NCBI GenBank assembly: GCA_009602725.1
Contig: WELB01000052.1
Coordinates: forward strand, 151,337 to 172,453
Length of the DNA stretch: 21,117 bases
DNA from: Spirogloea muscicola
Taxonomy: Eukaryota > Streptophyta > Zygnematophyceae > Spirogloeales > Spirogloeaceae
Reading direction: 5' to 3'
In this document: positions 1 through 8,930 of the stretch, piece by piece
Layout: every line of letters starts with the position of its first letter
How positions within the stretch are numbered: the stretch's first letter is position 1
The notes under the pieces: model-generated
What the model was told of the DNA's origin: nothing
The model's input: only the letters and a program-made list of their open reading frames with translations
Database searches by the model: none
Translations under genes and position numbers: made by a program

Positions 1-230
1 GCTCTAAGTCAGGCCTCCGGCTTTCGTGGCGGCGCTCCAGCTCCCCAAGTTAGCTTGTCAGATTTGTTTGTGCTCACCCGTGGGTACTAATGTCATCTTA
101 GGTACCTTAGATTAGGTCTCCGTATTATGTAGCATTGTTTAGTCTGCACTCGACTCTGCCTGAACAATGTATTGCTTGAATTGGCCTCCCTTTCAATTCA
201 TGCGCCCCGCGCGCCTTCTCTCCGGGAGAA
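1..230 (+). repeat. family-1 dispersed repeat copy
   Basis: It contains CTCACCCGTGGGTACTAA (73-90) and GCCTGAACAATGTATT (158-173), both repeated exactly at 4066-4083 and 4161-4176. The following TTGAATTGGCCTCCC and GCGCGCCTTCTCT words recur at 3978-4025 and, inverted, at 4469-4515. The left end runs off the window. No coding potential was recognised. Confidence 0.75.
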
Positions 231-281
231 AGAAGGCTCGCCCATAAAGAAAGAGGGGCTGGCAAAGCCAGCCCAAAAAGA
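225..281 (-). repeat. family-2 dispersed repeat copy with perfect hairpin
   Basis: GGGCTGGC (256-263), loop AAA, then GCCAGCCC (267-274) forms an 8-bp stem. Read on the minus strand, the flanks (ATTCTTTTTGGGCTGG; ATGGGCGAGCC) match the copy at 9623-9680. Confidence 0.7.
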
Positions 282-639
282 ATGGACAATGTCCAAAGCC
301 GAAGAATGAGAAGGTGGTCTCAGCGATCTCCTCCACGACCCAAAAACCTTAAACCACGGCGCCCCCCCCGTTTGGCCACGCAGTGGGAGGTGCTGAGCAG
401 AAAAAGCTCCGACACTACTCAGACTACCCCCGCAGTGACCACCTCCTCCCGGCCGCAATCGACACTTTCGGCTGCTTGGGTCCTCGCTTCCATACCCTAC
501 TCGAGAACATAGCGAGTCTGGGATATGCACGACGCGAGGATATGCTCCCAGCCCAGATGGGTATGCCGGCAGCCTATCTGTCATTTCTGTGACGTCGAGT
601 GTCAACCTGTCTGCAACGAGCTCAGGCGTATGCTCTGCA

Positions 640-760
640 TCAGAAAGCTGGTCGAGCCTTAGCTGCTGGCACAAGAGCTAGTCAATTGCCGTCCGGTATT
701 CGAGTGTCAGCTAGCGACCTCTATGTGCTGACTCGTGGTTACTGAGCGGGTCAGCTTAGC
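640..760 (+). repeat. diverged family-1 repeat copy
   Basis: The core TGTGCTGACTCGTGGTTACTGAG (722-744) resembles the family-1 TGTGCTCACCCGTGGGTACTAA. The preceding GTCAGCTAG also occurs, on the minus strand, at about 9740. It is clearly diverged and its borders are approximate. Confidence 0.45.
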
Positions 761-950
761 AGCAGGTGACGTACATTTGTCCAATGTGCTTGCCTTTGTA
801 CTTGGCCACACATGGCCTCCCCATCTCTTAATATACACGCATTTCCCCCCGCCCATAAAAAGGTCACAGCCCGCCCGTTTCAGAGACACTTCCTCGGACT
901 GCAGTTGGTCTGGCTCACCTTGTCCATTCCTTTCTACAAACCTTGGTGAG

Positions 951-1045
951 CTTGGCTTGTCACAGCCCGCCCTCGCCCCCTTTGGATGCGCTGCTCGCTT
1001 CTTTCACAGCACTCGCCCCTTGTGGAAGAGCTACTGCTCCTTTGT
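951..1045 (+). repeat. two diverged family-2 repeat fragments
   Basis: GGCTTGTCACAGCCCGCCC near 953 and TTTCACAGCACTCGCCCC near 1003 followed by GTGGAAGAGCTACTGCTCC resemble the family-2 core of 5295-5340 on the same strand. A TATA-like CATAAAAAGG sits just upstream at 854-863. Confidence 0.5.
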
Positions 1046-2610
1046 TACGGTCAGGTGCTACTTCGTCTTGACCTGGACAAAGTTGGCCACAGAGCCCGTC
1101 ATCAAGTGCTCGTAGTCTTTGGTTCTTCCAGAGAGCAGATTCGATTTACCTCCCGGCAGACCATTGTGTGCGTTGAGTAGAAATGAAGTGCACCAGTGTG
1201 GCTTCACATCTTCTCTCACGCAGCAATCTTCTATTCGACTTACAGAGCTTCCTGTGCAGGCATCTGAAGTTGTGGGTCCTGACCGGCGGACTTGACCATG
1301 TCGGGGGATCCAGCAAGACTTGACAAGATGGTCTGCGCTGGAAGTGTGCAGCCACTTCCATTACTTCGCCACTTCAGCTTTCTCAATGCCTGGTGTGTCG
1401 ACTGTAGCTCACAGAAATATGGACACTCACGATGATGTTAAGAAGATAGGGAGGTGACAAGCACTAAAGATGATGTTACCACCCGTGGCCTCCTCATGAC
1501 CTTCGAGTCTTCCGAGCTAGCCGCATTTGGTGTGGAAGTCCACAGCCTCATTGTAGTGACACAGTCGTCCTCTTGCAGTGGTACCCCTCAATTTTGGGTC
1601 CCATTCATATAGCCATGGGGCTCCGCTTTGTGTGTTGACACCTGCTTCTGATGTTGTTGAGCATCTGTACAAATTTTCTTGCACAAATGCAAGGCGAAGC
1701 AAGGACATGGAGGGCGGGTTTAGGGCAAACGTTTGTCCACAAGATACTCGAGGGTCCAGCTCCGTCATATTATGCTGATGATCCTCGGCTACTACTTTGT
1801 TGTGCTGCCAACTTCACCACAGAAGACTTCCCTCTTGAAAAATGTGAGTAGATGTTTCGTCTGACCTCTTCAGCCTTAAATGCAACATCAGTAACCGACA
1901 AATTTTCCCATCTGTTCAGTAATGTATCCGCTGGGGGTGCTCTGCATCACAACACTGATTATAAGACTGGAATTTGCTAATAGCATATTTGGAGTGGCTG
2001 GACTGTACAAGATACCTGGCCTTGGGTCCCAGGCTCCAATCAATTCTGAGCTATCTGACCAAACTTGCATATCGTGTTCGAAACAGTAGGGGAGCGTAAT
2101 CGCATTTTCTGCAGTGGCGCACCTGTGTTCATTTAACATCAGTAAGCATGAAGTTTTCTTGCAATGATCACTAGAATAGACCCATCTACCGCACATCATG
2201 GTTGCAACCCTTGTTGTAATGCTATTACTCCATTGACACCAGCCCTTGCAAATCTTTGCTAAACCCAACGGCCAGATTCCGCCTCCGCCATGAATTTGCG
2301 GAAGTTCTTGTCATTCATGGCAAGCCTGCCTGCAAGTATATGGTGGTCAGAAACTTACAAGCCTGCCTGGTCCCTTACCTTTGCCTTGGGCCGAGTATAC
2401 AAATTGCAAAGTCCCACTTGAGAAACTGCATCATCAGCATCCTCCTCTGTACTCCCCTAGCTCCCACCGTATCTCTTGAAGACAACATGACCCTTCCATG
2501 TGACAAGCCGGGCAACTCTACCAGTCTTTTCTGGTAGTGTGTCCCTTTGAGGGCGAGACCTTTCATGAGTCCAGTAGCAAGTACTTTACTGGCTTGACCA
2601 GCTCAGAAGA
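1046..2610 (+). other. unresolved region, possibly a spliced plus-strand gene
   Basis: No long ORF or known domain could be assembled. Suggestive pieces are an ATG in good context at 1298 (MSGDPARLDKMVCAG), an open stretch at about 1444-1608 (TTRGLLMTFESSELAAFGVE), an ORF piece ending ANFTTEDFPLEK directly before a strong GTGAGT donor at 1842, and a pyrimidine-rich acceptor CAG ending at 1920. The repeat pattern upstream resembles that found upstream of the other genes. I could not join these pieces into one consistent protein, so this is only a place to look. Confidence 0.2.
2355..2359 (-). promoter_or_regulatory. candidate poly(A) signal TGTAA for the VOC gene
   Basis: The minus strand reads TGTAA here, about 290 bases past the VOC stop codon. 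TGTAA is the usual poly(A) signal of green algae. The motif is short, so it could be chance. If real, 2360-2644 is the 3' UTR. Confidence 0.35.
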
Positions 2611-2644
2611 ACTCAAATACTGACAGTCCTTCATTGCACGATGT

Positions 2645-3872
2645 CTACTCCTGTACGTGGCTACCAATGCGAATGACAATGCCATCCGGGTCGCGGACAT
2701 AGCCACAGGTCTGCCCCCAAGGCTTGGGCTCCGGCTCTGCCAACGGGATAGCGCCCGCTTGCACCGCCCTCTGCGCCAAAGAGTGGGAGCACATGACTTA
2801 ATGAATCAATGAACCAGTGTATCAAAGAATCTATCACCACAGCTGCAGCATCTCAATTATACCCAGTTTTTGTGTCCATTTCAGCGATTAGCACAACCGG
2901 CCATCTGGGCACTTCGAGATTGAGTATTGATTTTAGCAGATCCTGCCTTAATGCCATTGGTGCAATTGCCCGTTGGTGACACTTGAATAAGCCCAAAGTC
3001 TCCAACTGGCGCCGCGGACTGAGCACCGCGGAGCTAGTACAAAGCTCCAGGCCTGGCTGAGGGGCGCTGCGAAAATCTGCTGAAAATCTCGTCGGGCCTA
3101 TCCCCTACCACCAAGACGTGCAATTATCAAATAGCAAAGCAGAACTCCTACTCAGGCTTATGTCGGGCCCAGCTCAGCCAGATGAGGGCTCACATCAAAT
3201 GCCTGCTTGACGTCGTCATAGCTGAAGCTGACCTCCACGTTGGACCTTTGCTCGCCCTCTGCGGGGGCGTGAATGCCGCCAGTGATTTTTGCCTCCCGCT
3301 GCTGCAACGGCGTGAAGCACAGCGTGGTGGCGCCCGTCTCCATCTCACCCCACCTGAGGCGTGCCAAACGTGACAGAGCAGAATTCAAGTACTGGTTCTG
3401 CAGATTTGGGATGTGCTTACATCGCGGTGTAAGAATTGACCACATGCTCCGCCGCTTGTGTAGGCCCCCGTCAAATTCCTTTGAGTTTCTCCTAACGTGG
3501 CGGCTTGAAGATTCTCTGTCAGACGACGCCGCCATCTTGATGATAATTCCGTGTATGTACACAAGCGAGTCTTGCTGTCGCTGGGGAGAAGCGCGTCACG
3601 ACGCACTTGCGGCTGTTGTCCACGCGCCGCACGTCGAGGCCAAAGGCCTTCTGGTAGAAGTCCACAGACGTCTGCACGTCCTTGACGTAGCAGACGGTGT
3701 AGGCGAAGACGGCCTTGTTGGAGGCGACGGCGGTCGACATGGCGGCGAAGACGACGACGGGCCGGGCGGAGCGCGGCTGCTGGCTGCGGCGGCGGCTGAG
3801 GAGGCGGAGGCCGGCGGGGATGGCGGCGAGACGGTGCTGGCAAAGCGGCGACAAGGTGGCGGCGGCGGTCAT
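2645..3872 (-). CDS. VOC-superfamily (glyoxalase-fold) protein, plant desiccation-induced 1VOC type, probably plastid-targeted
   Basis: Three exons on the minus strand: 3872-3607, 3353-3194 and 2770-2645. Introns are GT-AG and the phases close to a 183-residue protein. The ATG at 3872 is the first ATG in its frame. Residues 1-50 are Ala/Arg/Ser-rich with almost no acidic residues, which suggests a chloroplast transit peptide; an internal ATG (MSTAVASNK, residue 45) could start a cytosolic form. The VOC domain spans about 53-180 with landmarks FAYTVCYVKDV, DFYQKAFGLDVRRVD, WGEMETGATTLCFTP, WGQTCGYVRDPDGIVIRIGSHV. This matches plant single-domain proteins of the DSI-1VOC kind, as recalled from the family. 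Two usual glyoxalase I metal-ligand positions look replaced (Tyr in AYT, Arg in VIRIG), so classical lactoylglutathione lyase activity is doubtful and the substrate is unknown. It diverges from the membrane-protein gene at 5486. Family-1 repeat sequence begins about 100 bases upstream of its ATG. Confidence 0.92.
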
Positions 3873-3974
3873 GGGAGAAGGCGAACGATGGCGCTTGGAG
3901 AAGCTCGCCGCCTGACGTGGGGGGCCACCGGAGCGCCCCGTCTCCCGGGGCCAGCCTCTGCCCAATTAATGTGT

Positions 3975-4250
3975 TAACTGGCCTGAATTGGCCACCCTTC
4001 CATTTCTTGCGCATCGCGCGCCTTCACTCCGGCTCCCCAATCAGCCTGTGTCGGATTTGTATGTGCTCACCCGTGGGTACTAACGTCACACTGTTACCTT
4101 ATTTAGCCACCTTAGCGTAGGGCTTCGTTTCATGCAGCCCCACTCTTTGCACTGGCTGTTGCCTGAACAATGTATTCGGCTTGAAATGGCTACCGTTTTA
4201 CGTCGTGCGCATTGCGCTCCTTCTCTGAGCTCGCCCCATGCAGCGGGCCT
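3975..4250 (+). repeat. family-1 repeat, about one and a half units
   Basis: The TGAATTGGCC and GCGCGCCTTC part (3980-4025) runs into the 18-base word at 4066-4083, then GCCTGAACAATGTATT (4161-4176) and the start of the next unit. Together with 1-230 this shows a unit of roughly 190 bases arranged head to tail. It starts about 100 bases upstream of the VOC ATG. Confidence 0.75.
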
Positions 4251-4354
4251 GCCACGTCGCAGCCCCTGGCGCTTCCAGGTCAGCAACCCTGCCAGGTCAG
4301 CTCCCGGGCCCCCACGCCGGCCTACCGGTCGCTGCCAGTCGCCATTCCCCAGCT

Positions 4355-4375
4355 CGACGTCGCCTGGCGACGTCG
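4355..4375. repeat. 21-base palindrome near the axis of an inverted repeat
   Basis: The arms CGACGTCGCC (4355-4364) and GGCGACGTCG (4366-4375) are perfectly complementary around a single T. The palindrome lies between the plus family-1 copy on the left and the minus copies on the right, about 17 bases from the midpoint of their matching words. Confidence 0.8.
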
Positions 4376-4399
4376 CTTGACCGCGTGGGGGCGGGGACA

Positions 4400-4560
4400 G
4401 TATAGGCGCGCGGTGCGCATGTACTGCGAGGTAGGCCAACGCAATAAGCCAGTGCACTGCTTGCCAGAGAGAAGGCGCGCGGTGTTCATGAAATGGAAGG
4501 GAGGCCGATTCAAGCCAATGCATTGTTCAGGCAGAAACTAGCGCAGAACAAATAAGGCTA
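4400..4560 (-). repeat. family-1 repeat, inverted copy
   Basis: The minus strand reads GCCTGAACAATGCATT (4532-4517, one change from the plus copies), then TTGAATCGGCCTCCCTTCC, CACCGCGCGCCTTCTCT. Before it, CACCTTAGCCACCTTAGC matches the CCACCTTAGCG stretch of the copy at 3975-4250. Confidence 0.72.
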
Positions 4561-4814
4561 CATGAAAGAAATCCCAATGCTAAGGTGGCTAAGGTGAAGC
4601 ACAAAATTTATAAGATCGCCGTGGTGGCACCGCCCCACCCGCCGGTCACCCTTTGCTGCAGCCCCACGTCCTTCGTCGACTGCGCCGTGGGCAGAGAGTG
4701 CGGCCTTCGTTCGAGGGGAGCAGTGACTTTCGGCTTGTGGCAGCAGTGGCCGTGATGAGCCAGCCGGCGGCACGCTCGGTGCGCATGACTGAACACAAGC
4801 CGAGCCAGCACAGG

Positions 4815-4865
4815 ATTTAGGCGCAAAGCCAGTGCAAAGGGCGGGCTACACGAAGCCAGGCCCTG
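4815..4865 (-). repeat. diverged family-2 repeat copy
   Basis: The minus strand reads GGGCCTGGCTTCGTGTAGCC then CGCCCTTTGC, resembling the family-2 core. The hairpin is degraded. It points toward the VOC gene. Confidence 0.4.
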
Positions 4866-4899
4866 TTCTGGGAGTGTTAGCACAACTGAAGGGGCACTT

Positions 4900-5100
4900 C
4901 TGTACCCATGAGTGAGCAGGCGCGCGGAGCGCATGAGTGAGCAGATACAAGGCTAACATGGAAATTGGAGCACCGCCTCGGGAAGCCAGTGGCCTGGCTT
5001 AGCGCGCGGCGGCCGGGAAAGAGAGAGAAGGCGCGCGACGTGGCCAAAGTAACAGTGTGACGGTAGTATCCACGGGTGAGCACATATCATGCATGCAAAT
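4900..5100 (-). repeat. family-1 repeat, inverted and partly rearranged copy
   Basis: The minus strand has GTGCTCACCCGTGGATACTAC (5083-5063) followed by CGTCACACTGTTAC, as in 4065-4095, then GCGCGCCTTCTCTC. A second, shorter GCTCCGCGCGCC word lies at about 4920-4932. Confidence 0.65.
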
Positions 5101-5285
5101 GGAGCCAGCATGTCTAGATTGTTGTTTACCTTCACATCTGTCGCGGTCTTTACTATGGAAGTCTAATCCAACAAGCTAACTTGAAGACTCGGGGAAGTAG
5201 GACGGGAAGTGGGCCGTTGTGCCCACCAATCTGGCGTCGGCCGTCCTCCCTCTTGGTTTTGGTCGCTGACTACCCCCCGACGTCA

Positions 5286-5340
5286 ATTCTTTTCGGGCTG
5301 GCTTCTCACAGCCCTTGCCCCCATTGAGAGAGCCACTTCT
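5286..5340 (+). repeat. family-2 repeat copy upstream of the membrane-protein gene
   Basis: The 46 bases at 5295-5340 match the minus-strand copy at 9367-9322 in 43 positions by eye (core GGGCTGGCTTCT, ACAGCCCTTGCCCCCATT, AGAGCCACTTCT). It sits about 145 bases before the ATG at 5486, probably in the promoter or 5' UTR. Confidence 0.8.
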
Positions 5341-5485
5341 CCACCTCCTTCACGTTAGAGGCCGGTCGTTAAAGAGTCGAGGCGCCTGTCACCGCAGCGC
5401 CGCCAGCCGCCGTCACACTCTCAACGGGGCCGACTGCGCGACCGCGGCGGCACTGGCGGCGGCGGCGGCGGCGCGGGGGCCGACG

Positions 5486-7069
5486 ATGGCGGCCGCGGCG
5501 CANAGCGAGGGCCGCCGCGGCGACGCCGTGCGCCTGCCGGCAGCAGGGACCGCCGGCGCGAGGAGGCCGGTGGCGGCCGCCGTCAACGGCGGCAATGGCG
5601 TCCCGATGGAGGCGCTGAAGGCGGCCGGGCAGCAGGAGCAGCGCGGCGGCGGCTTCCGCAACATGCTGCTCGTCGCCAACCACGGCGACGTGGACCGGGA
5701 CGCCGGCATGCAGCCGGAGGCCCAGGGCCGGCCGGGCTACGTCTCATTCTACAGCAACTCCACCAACGGCGGCGACGTCGCCAATGCCGACTACGGGGCA
5801 CAGAGCTCCGGCGAACCAGTGGACGGCTCCCCGAAGGCGTCCTGGCAGTGGATCCTGGGGCCGCTGGCGCTCACGCTGTCGGTGGTGCTGCCGCCGGTCG
5901 TCGTGCGGTCCTTGCTAGAGGTTGTCTTCAAGGACTCCATGCTAACAGGTGCCCAATCCTTCTTCGTCTCTCCTCCTCCGCCATGCACGCGCATGCACTG
6001 GCCGCTGCCGGCGAGCTCCATCCAGCAAGCAATGACAGCATTCACAGATCGACATCCAGCTGCTGCCCGCCCAGTGCATGCACGACGATTCTGCTACAGC
6101 TGTTCCGCTCTTCGCCATGTGCATGCCAATGCTTTCTCCTGCGATTGGTCGAATCGACATCTGGCCAGGATCAGCACTGGCGAATGCCTTTACTTGGGGA
6201 GAAGTTTTCCTTGGGAGGGAAAAGAGGGGGGGTGGGGCCTGACGCGGTGACATGGTGCTGATTGTGACTGCTTGAGCCTCCTTAAGTGGACGTGGTTGAC
6301 GCCTCTCTGAGTATGACTATTGATGAGCTGCTTGGCCGGTCTTATACGCATATCTGCAGATTTCCTGGCACTCTTTCTGACGGACGCGGCGTTTATTGCT
6401 GGAGCGACATACTATTTCAACCTCGCCGACACCATCGGCTTCCATAAGATCACGCCGCTGGCAACCGCAGCCTGGCGGCCACCGTGGGTGAAAACGGGCC
6501 TGCCGCCCGGCTTCCAGGCCTGGGCAAACACTGTGTTGCTTCTCGGCGTGCTGCTGCCCGTTGCCGTGATCCTCGCGGTGTCGCCATTTGGGACCGCTGC
6601 TGTGGCTGCTGCTGCTGTTGGCCCCTACATGCTCGTACTTGCCGCCCAGCTCTACTTCGAGAAGCGTGAGCTCAAAGCGCAGTCTCCTATGTGGCCTGCT
6701 GTGCCTATTGTTTTCCAGGTGAACCCGGCCCTCCTTGCCTGCAGGCTCAAGCGGCTCTGCTGAACCTGGTCCTCTGCTGTAGATGCTAAGAGACAGTCAT
6801 CCCAGTGGACACCGTGGTCAACATTGCCTCACTTCTTTGTGCAGGTGTATCGACTGCACCAACTGAACCGCGGCGCGCAGATAGTGGCTGGCCTGATTGC
6901 ATCCATCGCAACTCCAGAGCCAACGGCGCAGGTCCTTGCTGCGGCGGGCTCGCTCGGCTGGGTGCTCACTGTGCTACAGGTGCTTGGGCTTGTGTGGGTC
7001 ACCAACCTCGGCATTGTGCTCGCCCTCTTGCCATGGACGTATACCAACTGGGGTTCACAGGCGCGGTGA
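5486..7069 (+). CDS. multi-pass membrane protein of unknown function
   Basis: Exons 5486-5948, 6360-6718 and 6845-7069 join with GT-AG introns into a 348-residue protein. The ATG at 5486 is the first ATG of its frame. Codon 6 contains the unresolved base N at 5503. Residues 1-120 are low-complexity, Ala/Gly/Arg-rich and probably disordered. Hydrophobic segments follow at about 122-148 (WILGPLALTLSVVLPPVVV), 156-175, 210-230, 231-254 (GPYMLVLAAQLYF), 284-296 and 312-340. Between segments 4 and 5 lies a soluble stretch, EKRELKAQSPMWPAVPIVFQ, continuing VYRLHQLNRG. That layout reminds me of plant DUF7733-type membrane proteins, but this is from memory and weak. The first intron (5949-6359) stays open in frame to 6250, so intron retention would give a truncated protein. 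It is convergent with the lipocalin gene. A family-2 repeat ends about 145 bases before the ATG. No enzyme or transporter motif is visible. Confidence 0.75.
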
Positions 7070-7424
7070 CAGTAGGGCGCACAGACTTGCGCATAGGGCA
7101 CCAGCAGCCGCATTTTGTATTCAAGTGGCTGCAGGTGTAGCAGGTAGAAAGTAAGTACGCCTTTCAGAGCGCTGCTTGACGTTCTTCGAGAAGGATCTGT
7201 GGCTGTTGTTTTGTGTTTGGTGTACGACCTTACCATTCTTGCAGCACCTCGATTAGTCGTGCACAGCTTGGTAAATCCACCTGTGATTTTTTTGGATCCT
7301 TCTCTTGTTTGCTGCACTGTGGCGACCTGTACTTAGGCAGCCCCTCTGCTTGCTCCCATCGCTCCCAAACGGGAGTGGTTGCTGAGGAGGCCACTACAAA
7401 CAATGACATGCCACTTTGAAAGGA

Positions 7425-7429
7425 TGTAA
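7425..7429 (+). promoter_or_regulatory. candidate poly(A) signal TGTAA for the membrane-protein gene
   Basis: TGTAA lies about 355 bases after the stop at 7069, on the coding strand. It is the standard algal poly(A) word. If used, the 3' UTR covers about 7070-7445. Confidence 0.45.
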
Positions 7430-7946
7430 TAAGATGAAAGAGCCAGTGGTGCTGCATTATTGCAAATGGCAGGAGCTGGACATGGAAGCCGTCTTAATTT
7501 CCTGCATTGACATAGAGCACGCTGTGCCGAAGTGTCTGGTGTTGAAATATCTGGTGAATCAGCGGGTCGGATTTGGTGACCATCTGCTCAGCCTGTTGGG
7601 CCGTGGGAGCCTCCCTGTAGAAGGGAGGCCCCGGCACATCGGTCACACTGTGGGGGCGATAACGCTACTCTGTGCGCCCTAGCTATGGCTGCCACCCATC
7701 CAGTGTCTGGCTCTGTGTGCGGCCTGTGCTGTCCATGTGATAGTGTGGCTGGTCTCTGTGTGGAGTCATTTTCTGTGTGAGAGCGGAGCCTCAGTGTCTG
7801 TGTGACATTGTCACTGAGTGAGGTTGGAAGCTTTGTGCCGTCATGAGGGGATCTGCATCTGTACCGCCGAGACGAGGGCGGTCTGCTGGTCGTTCGAAGA
7901 TAGGGAAAACGTCCAGTGGAGGACTCTGAGTGGAGGAGCGGAGGTT

Positions 7947-7990
7947 GACCAGAAGCGGACCAGCAGCGGATCAGAAGCGGACCAGAAGCG
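7947..7990 (+). repeat. four tandem copies of an 11-base unit
   Basis: GACCAGAAGCG, GACCAGCAGCG, GATCAGAAGCG and GACCAGAAGCG follow one another without gaps. It lies past the lipocalin 3' end. Confidence 0.85.
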
Positions 7991-8171
7991 GAGGCTGCTG
8001 AACGTGAACAACAGGAGCAGCAGCAGGAGCAGCCAGAGCAGGTGAGTCTTTCATCTGAGAGGGCCGGCACGCGTGGCCTTCACACTGCAGAATGCAGAGG
8101 CAGCAGAGTGTTGCGCAACACTGCAGCATCTGTGGGGGCGAGCCTGCTGCAGAGGGCTGCTGGCTGGCCAG

Positions 8172-8883
8172 CTACTTGAGGCCCAGCATGGAGCCGAGCC
8201 ACCAGCCGCCGCGGTCAGTGGGGCTCTTCCCAGCCGACTCGTCGGCGTCGCCGCCGACACCCGCAACGTGCTCCGTGCGCTTCACCTTGCTGACGTCGTA
8301 GCCCTGCTCCTCCGCCAGGGAGAGCAGCCGTCCGATCGTGGCCTCGTCCAGCTGCGGCGTCCTGCTCAGCAGCTGCACGATGACAGGACAGCGTCAGTGA
8401 CGTCTCCACCAAGCCCCGCCAGTGGAGCCGGGATGCACCATGTCTGTAACAGCGTGATGAAGCGACGGCTGCTGCATGCCGGCTTCAGCTGCGGCGCACC
8501 CAGAGGTACTTGCGGCTGGGCTGGCCGACGAGCGCCCACGAGTAGCCGTCGGCGTCCAGGTCCATCACCCAGTAGTCGCCATTGACGGGGAAGAGCGGCA
8601 GGAACGGCGGCACGCGGAACTGCACCACGAGCTTGGCCTCGTCGGACGCGGCGTCGTCGCGCCAGGCCTTGCCCTCGATGGCGGCGCGCGACGCGCCGCC
8701 GCGCGTCCACGTCTCGTTGAGCACGCGCACGGTGCCGTCGGGCTGCGGCGTGTACGTCGCGCGCGTGTTGACGCCGCCGCTGGGCTGGAAGCGCGACGGC
8801 AGGCAGGCGACCTCGTACCACCGCCCGGCGTAGCGCTGCAGGTCCAGGCCCCTCACCGTCCGCAGCTCCGCCTGCTGTGCCAT
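8172..8883 (-). CDS. TIL: temperature-induced lipocalin (TIL / bacterial Blc type)
   Basis: Two exons on the minus strand (8883-8500 and 8372-8172) flank a 127-base GT-AG intron and give 194 residues. The calyx signature is at 18-25 (YAGRWYEV). Further hallmarks are PSRFQPSGGVNTRATYTPQPDG (29-50), NETWTRGG, SDEAKLVVQF (80-89), VPPFLPLFPVNGDYWVMDLD (91-110), ALVGQPSRKYLW and LSRTPQLDEAT across the splice junction, then EEQGYDVSKV. The tail ends GGWWLGSMLGLK, matching the Trp-rich hydrophobic C-terminus of plant TILs, which is thought to help membrane association. Plant TILs bind small hydrophobic ligands and protect membranes and plastids against heat, cold and oxidation. No signal peptide is visible, as expected for TIL rather than the plastid lipocalin CHL. 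The gene diverges from the Prp2 helicase and converges with the membrane-protein gene. I saw no TGTAA in the 740 bases past the stop. Confidence 0.94.
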
Positions 8884-8922
8884 GGCGGCCAGCCGCCGGC
8901 GGCCGAAGGGCGCGCAGGAGTG

Positions 8923-8930
8923 TAGGGTTT
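8923..8930 (-). promoter_or_regulatory. telo-box-like motif AAACCCTA upstream of the lipocalin ATG
   Basis: The minus strand reads AAACCCTA about 40 bases before the lipocalin start. In plants this word (telo-box) occurs near the transcription start of growth and translation genes. There is a single copy here, so function is an inference. Confidence 0.3.

Larger units (their letters stand above)
7070..8171. other. convergent spacer between membrane-protein and lipocalin genes
   Basis: It holds the two 3' UTRs and no gene I can support. Open frames here are short and compositionally biased. No family-1 or family-2 repeat was found; the only structure is the 11-base tandem at 7947-7990 and a nearby GAGCAGCAGCAGGAGCAG run. 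Confidence 0.5.

Noticed and set aside
256-274. The GGGCTGGC hairpin as a bacterial-type terminator
   Set aside because: The genes are spliced nuclear genes, and the hairpin recurs as part of a dispersed repeat upstream of genes rather than after them.
198-674. Minus-strand ORF of 158 codons
   Set aside because: It overlaps family-1 and family-2 repeats, has no recognisable domain, and its composition follows the repeats.
3273-3977. Plus-strand ORF of 234 codons opposite the VOC gene
   Set aside because: It is Gly/Arg-rich antisense to the VOC first exon and intron, with no domain, and the VOC exons explain the sequence.
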